From DASUPK01 sp963763955 (lineage in GTDB: Bacteria > Actinomycetota > Thermoleophilia > Solirubrobacterales > 70-9), in the NCBI GenBank assembly GCA_963763955.1, contig CAVXQP010000016.1, positions 186,001 to 250,000 of the forward strand: DNA of 64,000 bases. The letters are read 5' to 3'. The notes under the pieces were generated by a model. That model did not search any database, was not told where the DNA came from, and worked only from the letters and a program-made list of their open reading frames with translations. This document shows positions 43,183 to 51,883 of this stretch, piece after piece; position 1 is the first letter of the stretch; each line of letters begins with the position of its first letter. Both the position numbers and the translations under genes were made by a program.

Positions 43183-44673
43183 TCAGCGGGTGATCTTCGG
43201 ATCAGGCTGGCGCTCCCGCAGGACGCGCCGCAGGATCTTCCCCGACGCGGACTTCGGGATCTCGTCGACGAACTCGACCTCGCGGATCCGCTTGTACGGC
43301 GCGACCCGCTCGGCGACGTAGGCCATCAACTCGTCGGGATCGACGCCGTCATCGGAGACCACGAAAGCCTTGGGCGCCTCACCGCCGTCTTCCATCGGCA
43401 TGCCGACCACGCCAGCCTCCTTCACCTTCGGATGCGAGACCAGCACGGCCTCGAGCTCTGCCGGCGGCACCTGGTGGCCCTTGTACTTGATCAGCTCCTT
43501 GAGCCGATCGACGATGTAGGTGAAGCCCTCCGGATCGATGCGGGCGATGTCGCCGGTGCGCAGCCAGCCGTCCTGGACGAGCGTCTCCCGGGTCGCCTCC
43601 GGATTGTTGAGATAGCCCGTCATCACCTGCGGGCCGCGCACCCAGAGCTCGCCCTCCTCGCCCTCGGCGACGTCCTCGCCGGTCTCCGGATTGACCAGCC
43701 GCGCCTCGGTGTTCGGAATCAGCGCGCCGATGCTGCCCGGCGGGGTCTCCTCGATCCTGGCGAACCGGCTCTTGTGGCTGACCGGGCTGAGCTCGGTCAT
43801 CCCGTAGCCCTGCCGGATCGGTGCGCCGATTCGCGACTCGGCGCGTCCGGCAAGATCGGCGTCGAGTGGTGCGGCGCCCGAGATCACCATCTTCAGGCGC
43901 GAGGTGTCGCGCTCCTCGACTCCCGGCGCGGTGGCGAACGCGAGCACGATCGGGGGAGCGATGTGGAGCCAGGTGACGCCGTGCCTCTCAACGATCTCGA
44001 GCAGCTCGTCGAGATCGAAGCGAGGCATCGTCACGATCGTCGATCCCTTGGCGAGACCCATGTTCAGCACGACCGTCTGGCCGTAGATGTGGAAGAACGG
44101 CATCAGGCCGACCAGGACGTCCTCGTCGGTCAGTGGCATGGAATTCCAAGCCTGCTCGATGTTCGCCACCAGGTTGCGATGGGTGAGCATCACGCCCTTC
44201 ATCAGTCCCGTGGTGCCGCTCGAGTACGGGAGGACGGCGAGGTCCTCGGGGTCCACCTCCACCTCTTCTGGTGTTGCTCCCGGTTCGGCCTCCGCGACGA
44301 ACGCCGGGGGATCGACGATCAGGAGCTTGGCCTTTGCGTTGGCTATCTGCCGCTCGATTTCGTCCGGCGTGAGCAGCGCGAACATCGGCGTCACGACGGC
44401 GCCGGCGCGCAGGATCGCGTGGTATGCGATGCCCCAACCGGGGGTGTTCGGGCCAACCAGCCCGACGACGTCGCCCTTCCCGATTCCCTTCGACTGAAGC
44501 AGGGCGGCGGCCGCATCCACCCTCTCGGCGAGCTGCGCGTAGGTGGTCACCTCGCCGCCGGTTCCCTCGACGAACGCCGGATGACCCCCGCGCTCGGCCG
44601 CACCGCTGATGACGTGCTCGTAGAGCGTTACGTCCGGGATCTCGATATCGGGCTCTGGGCTTCGATAGATCAA
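43183..44673 (-). CDS. AMP-dependent acyl-CoA synthetase (4-coumarate-CoA ligase-like)
   Basis: A 496-residue ANL adenylating enzyme. A3 motif YSSGTTGLMKGVMLTH near residue 151, GYGMTELSPV near 285, GELWVRGPQVMTGYLNNPE near 355, TGDIARIDPEGFTYIVDR near 392 and the catalytic Lys in PKSASGKILRR near 478 are all present. It activates a carboxylate to an acyl-CoA. Closest in style to plant/bacterial 4CL or medium-chain acyl-CoA ligases; the substrate is unknown. The gene is 19 bases after the SnoaL-like gene's stop. Confidence 0.9.
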   Translation of the reverse strand: MIYRSPEPDIEIPDVTLYEHVISGAAERGGHPAFVEGTGGEVTTYAQLAERVDAAAALLQSKGIGKGDVVGLVGPNTPGWGIAYHAILRAGAVVTPMFALLTPDEIERQIANAKAKLLIVDPPAFVAEAEPGATPEEVEVDPEDLAVLPYSSGTTGLMKGVMLTHRNLVANIEQAWNSMPLTDEDVLVGLMPFFHIYGQTVVLNMGLAKGSTIVTMPRFDLDELLEIVERHGVTWLHIAPPIVLAFATAPGVEERDTSRLKMVISGAAPLDADLAGRAESRIGAPIRQGYGMTELSPVSHKSRFARIEETPPGSIGALIPNTEARLVNPETGEDVAEGEEGELWVRGPQVMTGYLNNPEATRETLVQDGWLRTGDIARIDPEGFTYIVDRLKELIKYKGHQVPPAELEAVLVSHPKVKEAGVVGMPMEDGGEAPKAFVVSDDGVDPDELMAYVAERVAPYKRIREVEFVDEIPKSASGKILRRVLRERQPDPKITR

Positions 44674-44692
44674 CGCCTGCGTCTCCTGGCTC

Positions 44693-45025
44693 CTAGGTGT
44701 CCCAGCCGAAGTAGACCTCGATCCGCCTGACCTGACCTCCCTCGAAGGTGAGGACCTCGGTGTTCCGGCCCCCGCTGCCGTCGGGCCGCTTCAGCTCGTA
44801 GGTGAGGACCACCTCGTTCCCCGACTCGACCAGGCGGACGATGTCGATCCCCTGCCCCTGTCCGGCACCCGGCCAGCACCTCTCGAAGAACCCCTCCCGG
44901 TCGAGCTTCGGGTCGGGCGGGCTCGAGAAGGTCAGCTCGGGCGCGAGATGCTTCTCGAAGAAGTCGCGGTCTCCCGCGGAAAAGGCTCGGTAGAGCTCCC
45001 GGGTGATCTGCTTTCGGTCGGTCAT
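44693..45025 (-). CDS. SnoaL/NTF2-like fold protein
   Basis: A 110-residue protein with the cone-shaped NTF2 fold pattern: ITRELYRAFSAGDRDFFEKHLAPELTFSSPP, then REGFFERCWP, then a beta sheet ending GGQVRRIEVYFGWDT. Family members are isomerases, cyclases or binding proteins. It lies in the same direction as the CoA ligase and directly abuts the remnant of a DMT transporter gene. Confidence 0.8.
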   Translation of the reverse strand: MTDRKQITRELYRAFSAGDRDFFEKHLAPELTFSSPPDPKLDREGFFERCWPGAGQGQGIDIVRLVESGNEVVLTYELKRPDGSGGRNTEVLTFEGGQVRRIEVYFGWDT

Positions 45026-45104
45026 CGGCCCTCAGGCTACTCGCGCCGCCCGAGGGCGAGGGCCCCTGGGGACGGATCGGCGCCGTACTCGCGCTGCTCG
45101 CGAT

Positions 45105-45512
45105 GTTGGCCAGGATCCACTGGCCGATCGGCGCGTCGTCCTTGCCGCCGGACGGATCTGCGAGCAACAGGAACAGGGCGAGGCCCGCGGTGACGACGAT
45201 CGCGGCGATCACGTCCCGCCGGGTGATTCGCTGTGCGGAGAGCCAGACGCCGAGCGGCAGCGCGAAGACGATCGTGGTCGCGAGGATCGGCTGCACCACC
45301 ACCAGCCGGCCATCGCCGAGCGCGGCGGCCTGCAGGCCGAAGGCGATCCCGTACGCGACGATCCCGCCGAGCCAGACCGGATGCTGGACCAGGCGGAAGA
45401 GGATTCCGGCGCTTGCCTCCTTCGCCTCGGGCGCATTCATCACGACACGCTGCTGCAACACGGTCCCCAGAGCGAAAACCGCCGCCGATCCGAAGGCGAG
45501 GATCACCGACAT
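45105..45512 (-). pseudogene. DMT-family transporter, 5' remnant
   Basis: The first 136 codons (MSVILAFGSAAVFALGTVLQQRVVMN to SGGKDDAPIGQWILA) are a clear half of a DMT/EamA transporter with four helices. After that the frame runs into unrelated sequence (SASTAPIRPQGPSP) and then overlaps the SnoaL-like gene. The second repeat of five helices is missing. The junction near 45105 looks like a deletion or recombination endpoint. It is probably nonfunctional. Confidence 0.7.
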
Positions 45513-45522
45513 TGGGCCCAGC

Positions 45523-46851
45523 CTATGAGGGTGGCCGGGCGACTCCCTGCGCCTCGAACTGCTCGATGACGCGTCCGCCCCGGCCGCGCGTGAAGAAGCT
45601 GAACGACCAGCGGATCAGGACGAGGAGTCGGTTCTGAAATCCGATCAGGTACCAGAGATGGACCACGAGCCAGGTGACCCAGGCCGGGAACCCACTGAGG
45701 CGCGCGGCGTGGAGGTCCGCGACGGCCCGCGCCCGGCCGATCGTCGCGAGGTTCCCCTTGTCGCGGTAGCGGAACGGCCCCTGATCCTTGCCTTGCAGGC
45801 GGGCCTTGACCAGCTTGGCGGCGTAGCGGCCCTGTTGCATCGCCACCGGCGCGACACCGGGAAGGTCCTGCAGGGCGCCGTCCTCGTCGTGTACCCGCAC
45901 CATGTCACCGAGCCCGAGCACCTCCGGATGACCCGGGAGCGACAGGTCGGGCCCCACCGAGACCCTTCCGGCGCGATCGACCTCGGCGCCGGTCGCCTGT
46001 CCGAGGCGCCTGGCGAGTGAGGCGGCCGTGACGCCGGCCGCCCAGATCACCGTTCGGGCAGGGATGTGCTCGCTGGCGCCGCCGTGCCCCTCGACCGTGA
46101 CGCTCTCGTCGTCGATATCGACGACGGTGTGGCCGAGCAGCGGCGTGACGCCGAGATGCTCGAGCGCGCGCGACGCCTTCTCGGAGAGCGACGGCGGGAA
46201 GGTGGTGAGCACGCGATCGGCCAACTCCACGAGGAGCACCCGCCCCTCCCTGGGGTCCATCACCCGGAAGTCCCGCCGGAGCGTGTCGCGAGCGAGCTCG
46301 CCGATCTGGCCCGCCATCTCCACTCCAGTCGGGCCGGCGCCGACCACGACGAACGTCAGCCAGGCCCGCTTCCGCTCCTCGTCGGTCTCCAGCTCCGCGG
46401 CCTCGAAGGCGCTCAGGATCTGCGCTCGCACGTTGAGCGCGCTCTCCAAGGACTTGACCTCGTGCGCGTAGGTCTCCCACTCGTCATGGCCGAAGTAGGA
46501 GTAGCGGGAGCCGCCGGCAGCGATCAGCGTGTCGTACGGGATCGTGAGCGGGCCGCCTTCCCCCGCCCCGGGCTCGACCTGCACCGTCCGGCCCTCGAGG
46601 TCGACATTGCGCACCTCCCCCAGAAGCACCCGCACATTGCGGCGCCGCTTGAAGATGGCCCGCAGCGGATAGGCGACCTCCTCGGCGGAGAGCGCCCCGG
46701 TGGCCACCTGGTACGTCAGCGGCTGAAACAGGTGGAAGTTGCGCCGGTCGACCAGCGTCACCTCGACCGGCATGCGGGCGAGCTTCTGGACGGCCTGCAG
46801 GCCGCCGAAGCCGCCGCCGATCACCACCACTCTGTGCGGGGTTCCGTCCAT
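45523..46851 (-). CDS. ndh: Type II NADH:quinone oxidoreductase
   Basis: A 442-residue flavoprotein. The FAD-binding GGGFGGLQAVQKLA is at residues 11-24 and the NADH-binding VGAGPTGVEMAGQIGEL near 170. TVIWAAGV near 280 and VLGLGDMVRVHD near 312 complete the FAD site, and a hydrophobic C-terminal segment (VTWLVVHLWYLIGF) anchors it on the membrane. It oxidises NADH with menaquinone and does not pump protons. Gene runs leftward before the DMT remnant; no operon partners. Confidence 0.92.
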   Translation of the reverse strand: MDGTPHRVVVIGGGFGGLQAVQKLARMPVEVTLVDRRNFHLFQPLTYQVATGALSAEEVAYPLRAIFKRRRNVRVLLGEVRNVDLEGRTVQVEPGAGEGGPLTIPYDTLIAAGGSRYSYFGHDEWETYAHEVKSLESALNVRAQILSAFEAAELETDEERKRAWLTFVVVGAGPTGVEMAGQIGELARDTLRRDFRVMDPREGRVLLVELADRVLTTFPPSLSEKASRALEHLGVTPLLGHTVVDIDDESVTVEGHGGASEHIPARTVIWAAGVTAASLARRLGQATGAEVDRAGRVSVGPDLSLPGHPEVLGLGDMVRVHDEDGALQDLPGVAPVAMQQGRYAAKLVKARLQGKDQGPFRYRDKGNLATIGRARAVADLHAARLSGFPAWVTWLVVHLWYLIGFQNRLLVLIRWSFSFFTRGRGGRVIEQFEAQGVARPPS

Positions 46852-46890
46852 CCCTAGCGGGTGAGGGACGGCTCGGTGGCCCCGGCGTCC

Positions 46891-47259
46891 TCAAGCACCA
46901 ACCCAGCTCCTGGCCTCGTCCAACTCATCCATCTCGAAGACCTTGAGCTCGCCGGGCATCGCCCAGGCGAACAGGCGCATCGCATCGGCCACCCAGCCGA
47001 CGCCGGTGACGACGGCCAGCCGCTTCCAGGCCGAGCGGTTCCTGAGCTCGACGCCGAGTCCGGTCTTCACGTCCTCGATCCAGGCCTTTGGCTCCAGCCC
47101 GTCGAAGTCTGGCAGGACGAATAGGACCCGGGCCTCCCCCGAGTCGATCGCCTCCTTCAGAGCCGGCTCCATGACGTCCCGGTAGTCGTCCCGCGTGAGC
47201 TTCCCCGAGGCGCGCAAGCCGATGACGCCGGTGGGCAGGTCGTCCATCCTTTCGATCAT
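46891..47259 (-). CDS. SpoIIAA-like STAS domain protein
   Basis: A 122-residue protein of the SpoIIAA-like (PF11964) group: GVIGLRASGKLTRDDYRDVMEPAL, ARVLFVLPDFDGLEP, AVVTGVGWVADAM and a C-terminal ELKVFEMDELDEARSWV. Members may bind lipids or act in stress signalling; none here has a shown function. ATG 47259 is chosen because GGAGGAG lies six bases before it. Confidence 0.85.
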   Translation of the reverse strand: MIERMDDLPTGVIGLRASGKLTRDDYRDVMEPALKEAIDSGEARVLFVLPDFDGLEPKAWIEDVKTGLGVELRNRSAWKRLAVVTGVGWVADAMRLFAWAMPGELKVFEMDELDEARSWVGA

Positions 47260-47302
47260 GTCTCCTCCTGGCGCTGGGTGGCAGTCGCTATCAATAGACA
47301 GG

Positions 47303-48061
47303 ATGCCCAACGCACTCGAGCTCCACTCCCTCACCAAGCGCTACGACGACGGCACCCTCGCGCTGGACGCTCTCGACCTCGAGGTCCCGTCGGGCAGCTT
47401 CTTCGGCCTGCTCGGCCCGAACGGCGCCGGCAAGACCACGCTGATCAGCGCCGTCTGCAACCTGATCAGGCTGACCGACGGTGAGATCTCGGTGTTCGGC
47501 GAGCCGGGCGGCTCGATGGAGGCGCGGCGGCTGATCGGCATCGCCGAGCAGGAGCCCAACCTCGACCGCTTCCTCACGGTCCACGAGACCCTGCTCTACC
47601 ACGGCGGCTACTACGGGATGAGCGGGGCGGCCGCCGCCGAGCGCGCCGACGAGATGATCGACGTCTTCGACCTGGGCGCCAAACGCGACACGCGGGCGCC
47701 CAAGCTCTCCGGCGGGATGCGCCGTCGCCTGCTCCTCGCCCGTGCGCTGCTGCACGAGCCGCGCCTGGTGATCCTCGACGAGCCGACCGCGGGCGTCGAC
47801 CTCGAGCTCCGCCACGAGCTCTGGCGCTACATCCGCCGCCTGCACGAGCGCGGCACGACGATCCTGCTCACCACCCACTACCTCGAGGAGGCCGAGGCGC
47901 TCTGCGAGGAGATCGCGCTGATCGGCCGCGGCCGAATCATGGCCCGGGATACGGCCGCCGGGCTGAAGGAGCGCTTCGACGCCGCAACCCTCGAGGACGT
48001 CTACATGAAGACCGTCGCCGCCGGCCGGCGGGATGTCGAGGTCGAGGAGTCCCCGGCCTAG
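47303..48061 (+). CDS. ABC transporter ATP-binding protein (DrrA/Nod-type exporter)
   Basis: A 252-residue ATPase. Walker A GPNGAGKTT at about residues 39-47, signature LSGGMRRRLLLARAL near 135, Walker B LVILDEPTAGVD near 155, switch His in LTTHYLEEAEAL near 190. This subclass pairs with an ABC-2 permease to export drugs, lipids or polysaccharides. The permease gene at 48518 follows, but a SnoaL-like gene on the opposite strand separates them. Confidence 0.9.
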   Translation: MPNALELHSLTKRYDDGTLALDALDLEVPSGSFFGLLGPNGAGKTTLISAVCNLIRLTDGEISVFGEPGGSMEARRLIGIAEQEPNLDRFLTVHETLLYHGGYYGMSGAAAAERADEMIDVFDLGAKRDTRAPKLSGGMRRRLLLARALLHEPRLVILDEPTAGVDLELRHELWRYIRRLHERGTTILLTTHYLEEAEALCEEIALIGRGRIMARDTAAGLKERFDAATLEDVYMKTVAAGRRDVEVEESPA

Positions 48062-48067
48062 CCTCAG

Positions 48068-48472
48068 CTAAGGGCTCTTCTTCCGCTGTATGAACCACTC
48101 GGTGAACTCGCGGCAGCGGCCCTCCGAGTCGAACTGCATCACGAAGCAGTTGTCGTAGACCCGGGCGACCGGGCCGTCCGGCGACTCTCTGTACGAGCTC
48201 ATCCCGGTGGCGACCGCCACCTGCCCATCCACCGCGACGGCCCGGTAGGCGGCATCGTATGTGCCCGGCTCGTCGCGGGTGGAGGCGTCGGCATGATCGC
48301 CCTCCCCCAGCCATGACTCGACCACCGCGGCACGACCCTCGATCGCGTCGTCCTCCGGGTGGTAGCGGTAGCTGATGTCCTCCGCGAAGAGCGCCTCGAT
48401 CTGGCCGCGGTCGTAGCTCTTCCAGGCCGCGACGTAGTCCTTGAGCCAGCGATCGACGTCTTCCCGAAGCAT
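48068..48472 (-). CDS. SnoaL-like fold protein (between ABC exporter subunits)
   Basis: A 134-residue NTF2-fold protein: VDRWLKDYVAAWKSYDRGQIEALFAEDISYRYHP, then EGRAAVVESWLGE, then VAVATGMSSYRE, VYDNCFVMQFDSEGRCREFTEWFIQRKK. Unlike the SnoaL at 44693 it is longer and carries a Trp/Asp-rich pocket. It lies antisense to the two exporter genes and ends seven bases from the ATPase stop. No function can be assigned. Confidence 0.82.
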   Translation of the reverse strand: MLREDVDRWLKDYVAAWKSYDRGQIEALFAEDISYRYHPEDDAIEGRAAVVESWLGEGDHADASTRDEPGTYDAAYRAVAVDGQVAVATGMSSYRESPDGPVARVYDNCFVMQFDSEGRCREFTEWFIQRKKSP

Positions 48473-48517
48473 GGGTCGATCCTAACCAGCGATGGGCCGC
48501 AGCTAACGTGTCCTGCG

Positions 48518-49300
48518 ATGAGCGCCCATGCCCAAGCCAACCCCTGGCAGGGGTTCCTCTGGCTCTCGCGGCGGGAGTGCCATCGCGTCCTTCGCCTCTG
48601 GACCCAGACGACGCTGGCGCCGGTCGTCTCCTCCCTGCTCTTCATCGTCGTCTTCGGGCTCAGCCTCGGCGGGCGGATCAAGCAGGTCGACGGCTTCGAC
48701 TACGACCAGTTCATCGTCCCCGGCCTGATCGCGATGGCGATGGCCCAGGCCGCCTACTCCAACAACGCCTCGACGATCTTCCAGGGCCGCTCCGACCGCT
48801 ACATCGACGACGTCCTAGCCGCCCCGATCCACAACTGGCAGGTCAACGTCGGCTACCTGGTCGGCGGCGCCTTCCGGGCGCTGATCATCGGCGTCGGCCT
48901 CGCCGCCTGCGCGATCCCGATCACCGGCGCGCCGATCAATCACCCCGCCCTGCTCCTCTTTGCGGTCCTCATGCTGGTCGTCGGCTTTGGCGCCCTCGGC
49001 ACGATCGTCGGCATCTACGCCGAGACCTTCGACCACACCAGCTTCATCAACAACATCGTCATCCTCCCCCTCACCTTCCTCGGCGGCGTTTTCTACTCGG
49101 TCAGCCGCCTCGGCTCACCCTGGGAGCAGCTCTCCCACGTCAACCCGCTCTTCTACGTCGTGGAGACGATCCGCTACGGCTTCCTGGGCGTCTCCGACGT
49201 CAGCCCCTGGATCGCCTTCGCGGTGGTCGCCGGCATGTGCCTGGCGCTGCTGGCGTGGAGCCAGTGGCTGTTCACAAGCGGGCGGAAGCTGAAGCCATAG
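48518..49300 (+). CDS. ABC-2 type exporter permease
   Basis: A 260-residue permease with six predicted helices. FLWLSRRECHRVLRLW is the usual membrane-edge amphipathic start and FDHTSFINNIVILPLTFLGGVFYSVS the conserved ABC-2 segment before helix 5. It should form the membrane half of the exporter with the ATPase at 47303. TAACGT eight bases before the ATG gives the gene its own probable promoter, which would explain function in spite of the intervening antisense gene. Confidence 0.9.
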   Translation: MSAHAQANPWQGFLWLSRRECHRVLRLWTQTTLAPVVSSLLFIVVFGLSLGGRIKQVDGFDYDQFIVPGLIAMAMAQAAYSNNASTIFQGRSDRYIDDVLAAPIHNWQVNVGYLVGGAFRALIIGVGLAACAIPITGAPINHPALLLFAVLMLVVGFGALGTIVGIYAETFDHTSFINNIVILPLTFLGGVFYSVSRLGSPWEQLSHVNPLFYVVETIRYGFLGVSDVSPWIAFAVVAGMCLALLAWSQWLFTSGRKLKP

Positions 49301-49330
49301 CCTGGATTGCCAACGCCGAAAGGAGAAGCC

Positions 49331-49753
49331 ATGGCCGCCACGACGCTGTCGAAGGAGATGCTGGAGGCGCACCCGGCGCCCGCCCAGGTCGATCGCGATC
49401 TGCTGGCCCGCTGCATCGACGAGTGCCTCGCCTGCCTGCAGAGCTGCACAGCCTGCGCCGATGCAGACCTGGCCGAGGACGACGTCGCCGAGATGCGCAG
49501 ATGCATCCGGCTTTGCCTGGACTGCGCCGACGCCTGCGACGCGACCGCCCGCCTCCTCAGCCGCCAGACGGACTACGTCGCCGAGACCGCCCGAGCACAG
49601 GTGGCGTCGTGCTGGGAGCTCTGTGCGATCTGCGCCCGGGAGTGCGAGCGCCATGCGGATCACCACGAGCACTGCCGGCTCTGCGGCGAGGAGTGCAGAC
49701 GCTGCGAGCAGGCATGTTCCGACGTGCTTGAGGCGATCGAGGCACCGTCCTGA
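49331..49753 (+). CDS. Four-helix Cys-rich copper-binding protein (Csp/DUF326-like)
   Basis: A 140-residue protein with 18 cysteines in CxxxC and CxxC patterns along four predicted helices (RCIDECLACLQSCTAC, RCIRLCLDCADAC, SCWELCAICAREC, HCRLCGEECRRCEQAC), plus His residues in ECERHADHHEHC. This matches cytosolic copper storage proteins (Csp3/DUF326) that hold many Cu(I) ions per monomer. ATG 49331 with AGGAGA upstream is preferred over the ORF start at 49307. It has no signal peptide. Confidence 0.88.
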   Translation: MAATTLSKEMLEAHPAPAQVDRDLLARCIDECLACLQSCTACADADLAEDDVAEMRRCIRLCLDCADACDATARLLSRQTDYVAETARAQVASCWELCAICARECERHADHHEHCRLCGEECRRCEQACSDVLEAIEAPS

Positions 49754-49792
49754 GGGGAGGCGATCTCAAGCAGCCGTTGAGGTCCCCCTGAG

Positions 49793-51835
49793 CTAGGGCG
49801 CCGCCGCGGCTTTGGCCTGCTGCTGCGGCTCGGCCGCCGGCAGCGGCACACGGGCAACTTCATAGGCCTCCGGCTGGTCGAGCGTCTCGCGCTCCAACAG
49901 CGCCGTGGCGAGCGCCTCTAGGCGGTCGCGCTCTTGCTCGAGAAGCTGGATCACGTCTCGCTCGGCGTCGTCGACGATTCGGCGGACCTCCTGGTCAACA
50001 AGCTCCTGCGTCGGCTCGGATGCTGGTGTAGTGCCGGGCAGCAGCACCCCGCCGTCCTGGCGGCCGTCGGTGACGGCGATCGGGCCGATTGCGTCGCTCA
50101 TGCCCCAGCGGCCGACCATGCCGCGTGCGACCTGGGTGAGGTTCTGGATGTCCGACTCGGCGCCCGTGCTCAGGTCGTCGAAGATGACCTTCTCAGCGGC
50201 TCGGCCGCCGAGAGCGACCTTGATCTGGGCCAGGACCTCCTCGAGGCGGAGGTTGTAGCGGTCGGTCTCCGGGGTCGAGAGGGTGACGCCGAGTGCCTGG
50301 CCGCGGGGGATAATCGAGATCTTCCGGACCGGATCCGCGCCCGGGGTGAGCATGCCGACCAGCGCGTGGCCGGACTCGTGGTACGCGGTGCGCTTCCGGT
50401 CGTCGTCGGTCATCACGATCTGGCGCTCGGCGCCCAGGAGGATCTTCTCGATCGACTCCGTGATGTCGCTCTGCTCGACCTTGGCGTGGTTGTGGCGGGC
50501 GGCGGCGAGGGCAGACTCGTTGACGAGCAGCGCGATGTCGGCGCCGGTGGAGCCGGGAATCGAGGAGGCGATGCGCTCCAGGTCGACGTCGTCCGCGAGC
50601 GGCACGCTCCGGGTGTGGATCTTGAGGATCGCGACGCGGCCCGGCTGGTCGGGCGGGTTGACCGCGATGCGGCGGTCGAAGCGGCCCGGGCGCAGCAGCG
50701 CGGGGTCGAGGATCTCGGGACGGTTGGTCGCACCGAGGACGATCACGTTCGTGCCCGGCTCGAAGCCGTCCATCTCGGTGAGGATCTGGTTGAGCGTCTG
50801 CTCGCGCTCGTCGTTGCCGCCGCTGATGCCGCCGTAGTTGCCCGAGCGCGAGCGCCCGATTGCGTCCAGCTCGTCGATGAAGACGATCGAAGGCGCCGCT
50901 TCCTTCGCCTGCTTGAAGAGGTCGCGCACGCGCGAGGCCCCCACCCCCACGATCGCCTCGACGAACTCCGAGGCCGACAGGTGGAAGAACGCGGCGTGCG
51001 CCTCGCCCGCCACCGCGCGGGCCAGCAGCGTCTTGCCGGTCCCGGGTGGACCGTAGAGCAGGACGCCGTGCGGGATCCGGGCGCCGAGCTTGGTGTAGCG
51101 CTGCGGGTTCTTCAGGAAGTCGACGATCTCTTCCAGCTCGTCCTCGGCCTCGTCGATCCCGGCGACGTCGTTGAAGGTGATGCGTTCGGTCTCGCCTGGC
51201 TTGACGCGCCTCGCGGTGGCGCGGCCGAAGCCGCCCAGGATGCCGCCCCCTCCCGCCCCCGTCTGGCGGCGCGCGATCCAGATGAAGAATCCGATGATGA
51301 GCAGCCACGGGAGGAAGCCGATCAGCAGCGTGCCGATCAGCGAACGCCCGCTGTCCGGCGACTCCGCATTGATGGTCACGCCCGCCTGGGTCAGGAGCGT
51401 CGTGAGCTGGCCGTGGTCGATGAACGATGGGACCTCGGTCTTGAAGTTCTTCACCTTGACCGGCTTGGCGTCGCCCGGCGGGTCGTAGGTGGTCTCGTTC
51501 TTGAGCGTCCCCTCGATCGAGTCCCCCTTCGAGCTGATCTCACTGACGTTCTGGTTCTGCACCTGGCTGACGAAGAAGGGCTGGTAGGGGATGCGCGGGC
51601 GGTCAGGGGCGCCGCCCGTGAGGAAGGAGATGAGGAGGTTCACGGCCAGCAGGCCGAGCAGGAACGCGATGAACGTCCTGCTCCGCGGGATCATCGGCGG
51701 CTTGGGCTTCGGCGGTGCGCCGCGCCCGTCCGGCGCCGGCTGCACGCGCCAGCCCGCGGGATGCTGCTCCGGGGACGGGGTCGGCGGCGGCGGGGTGGCC
51801 GGCTTGGCCGGGCTTTCGGCGGGCGAGTCGGGCAA
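49793..51835 (-). CDS. ftsH: ATP-dependent zinc metalloprotease FtsH
   Basis: A 680-residue membrane AAA protease. Two helices (about residues 53-72 and 162-182) flank a periplasmic domain. AAA motifs: GPPGTGKT near 255, DELDAIG near 310, ATNRPEILDPALLRPGRFD near 360. The protease zinc site is HESGH near 485, with a second ligand Asp in the GAESDIQNLTQ region. The N terminus carries about 50 extra Pro-rich residues before the first helix. It degrades misfolded membrane and some cytosolic proteins. Confidence 0.94.
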   Translation of the reverse strand: MPDSPAESPAKPATPPPPTPSPEQHPAGWRVQPAPDGRGAPPKPKPPMIPRSRTFIAFLLGLLAVNLLISFLTGGAPDRPRIPYQPFFVSQVQNQNVSEISSKGDSIEGTLKNETTYDPPGDAKPVKVKNFKTEVPSFIDHGQLTTLLTQAGVTINAESPDSGRSLIGTLLIGFLPWLLIIGFFIWIARRQTGAGGGGILGGFGRATARRVKPGETERITFNDVAGIDEAEDELEEIVDFLKNPQRYTKLGARIPHGVLLYGPPGTGKTLLARAVAGEAHAAFFHLSASEFVEAIVGVGASRVRDLFKQAKEAAPSIVFIDELDAIGRSRSGNYGGISGGNDEREQTLNQILTEMDGFEPGTNVIVLGATNRPEILDPALLRPGRFDRRIAVNPPDQPGRVAILKIHTRSVPLADDVDLERIASSIPGSTGADIALLVNESALAAARHNHAKVEQSDITESIEKILLGAERQIVMTDDDRKRTAYHESGHALVGMLTPGADPVRKISIIPRGQALGVTLSTPETDRYNLRLEEVLAQIKVALGGRAAEKVIFDDLSTGAESDIQNLTQVARGMVGRWGMSDAIGPIAVTDGRQDGGVLLPGTTPASEPTQELVDQEVRRIVDDAERDVIQLLEQERDRLEALATALLERETLDQPEAYEVARVPLPAAEPQQQAKAAAAP

Positions 51836-51883
51836 GCACTCAGGGTACTCCGGCGCCAGCTCGCGGCTCAGCCGGCCGGCGAT

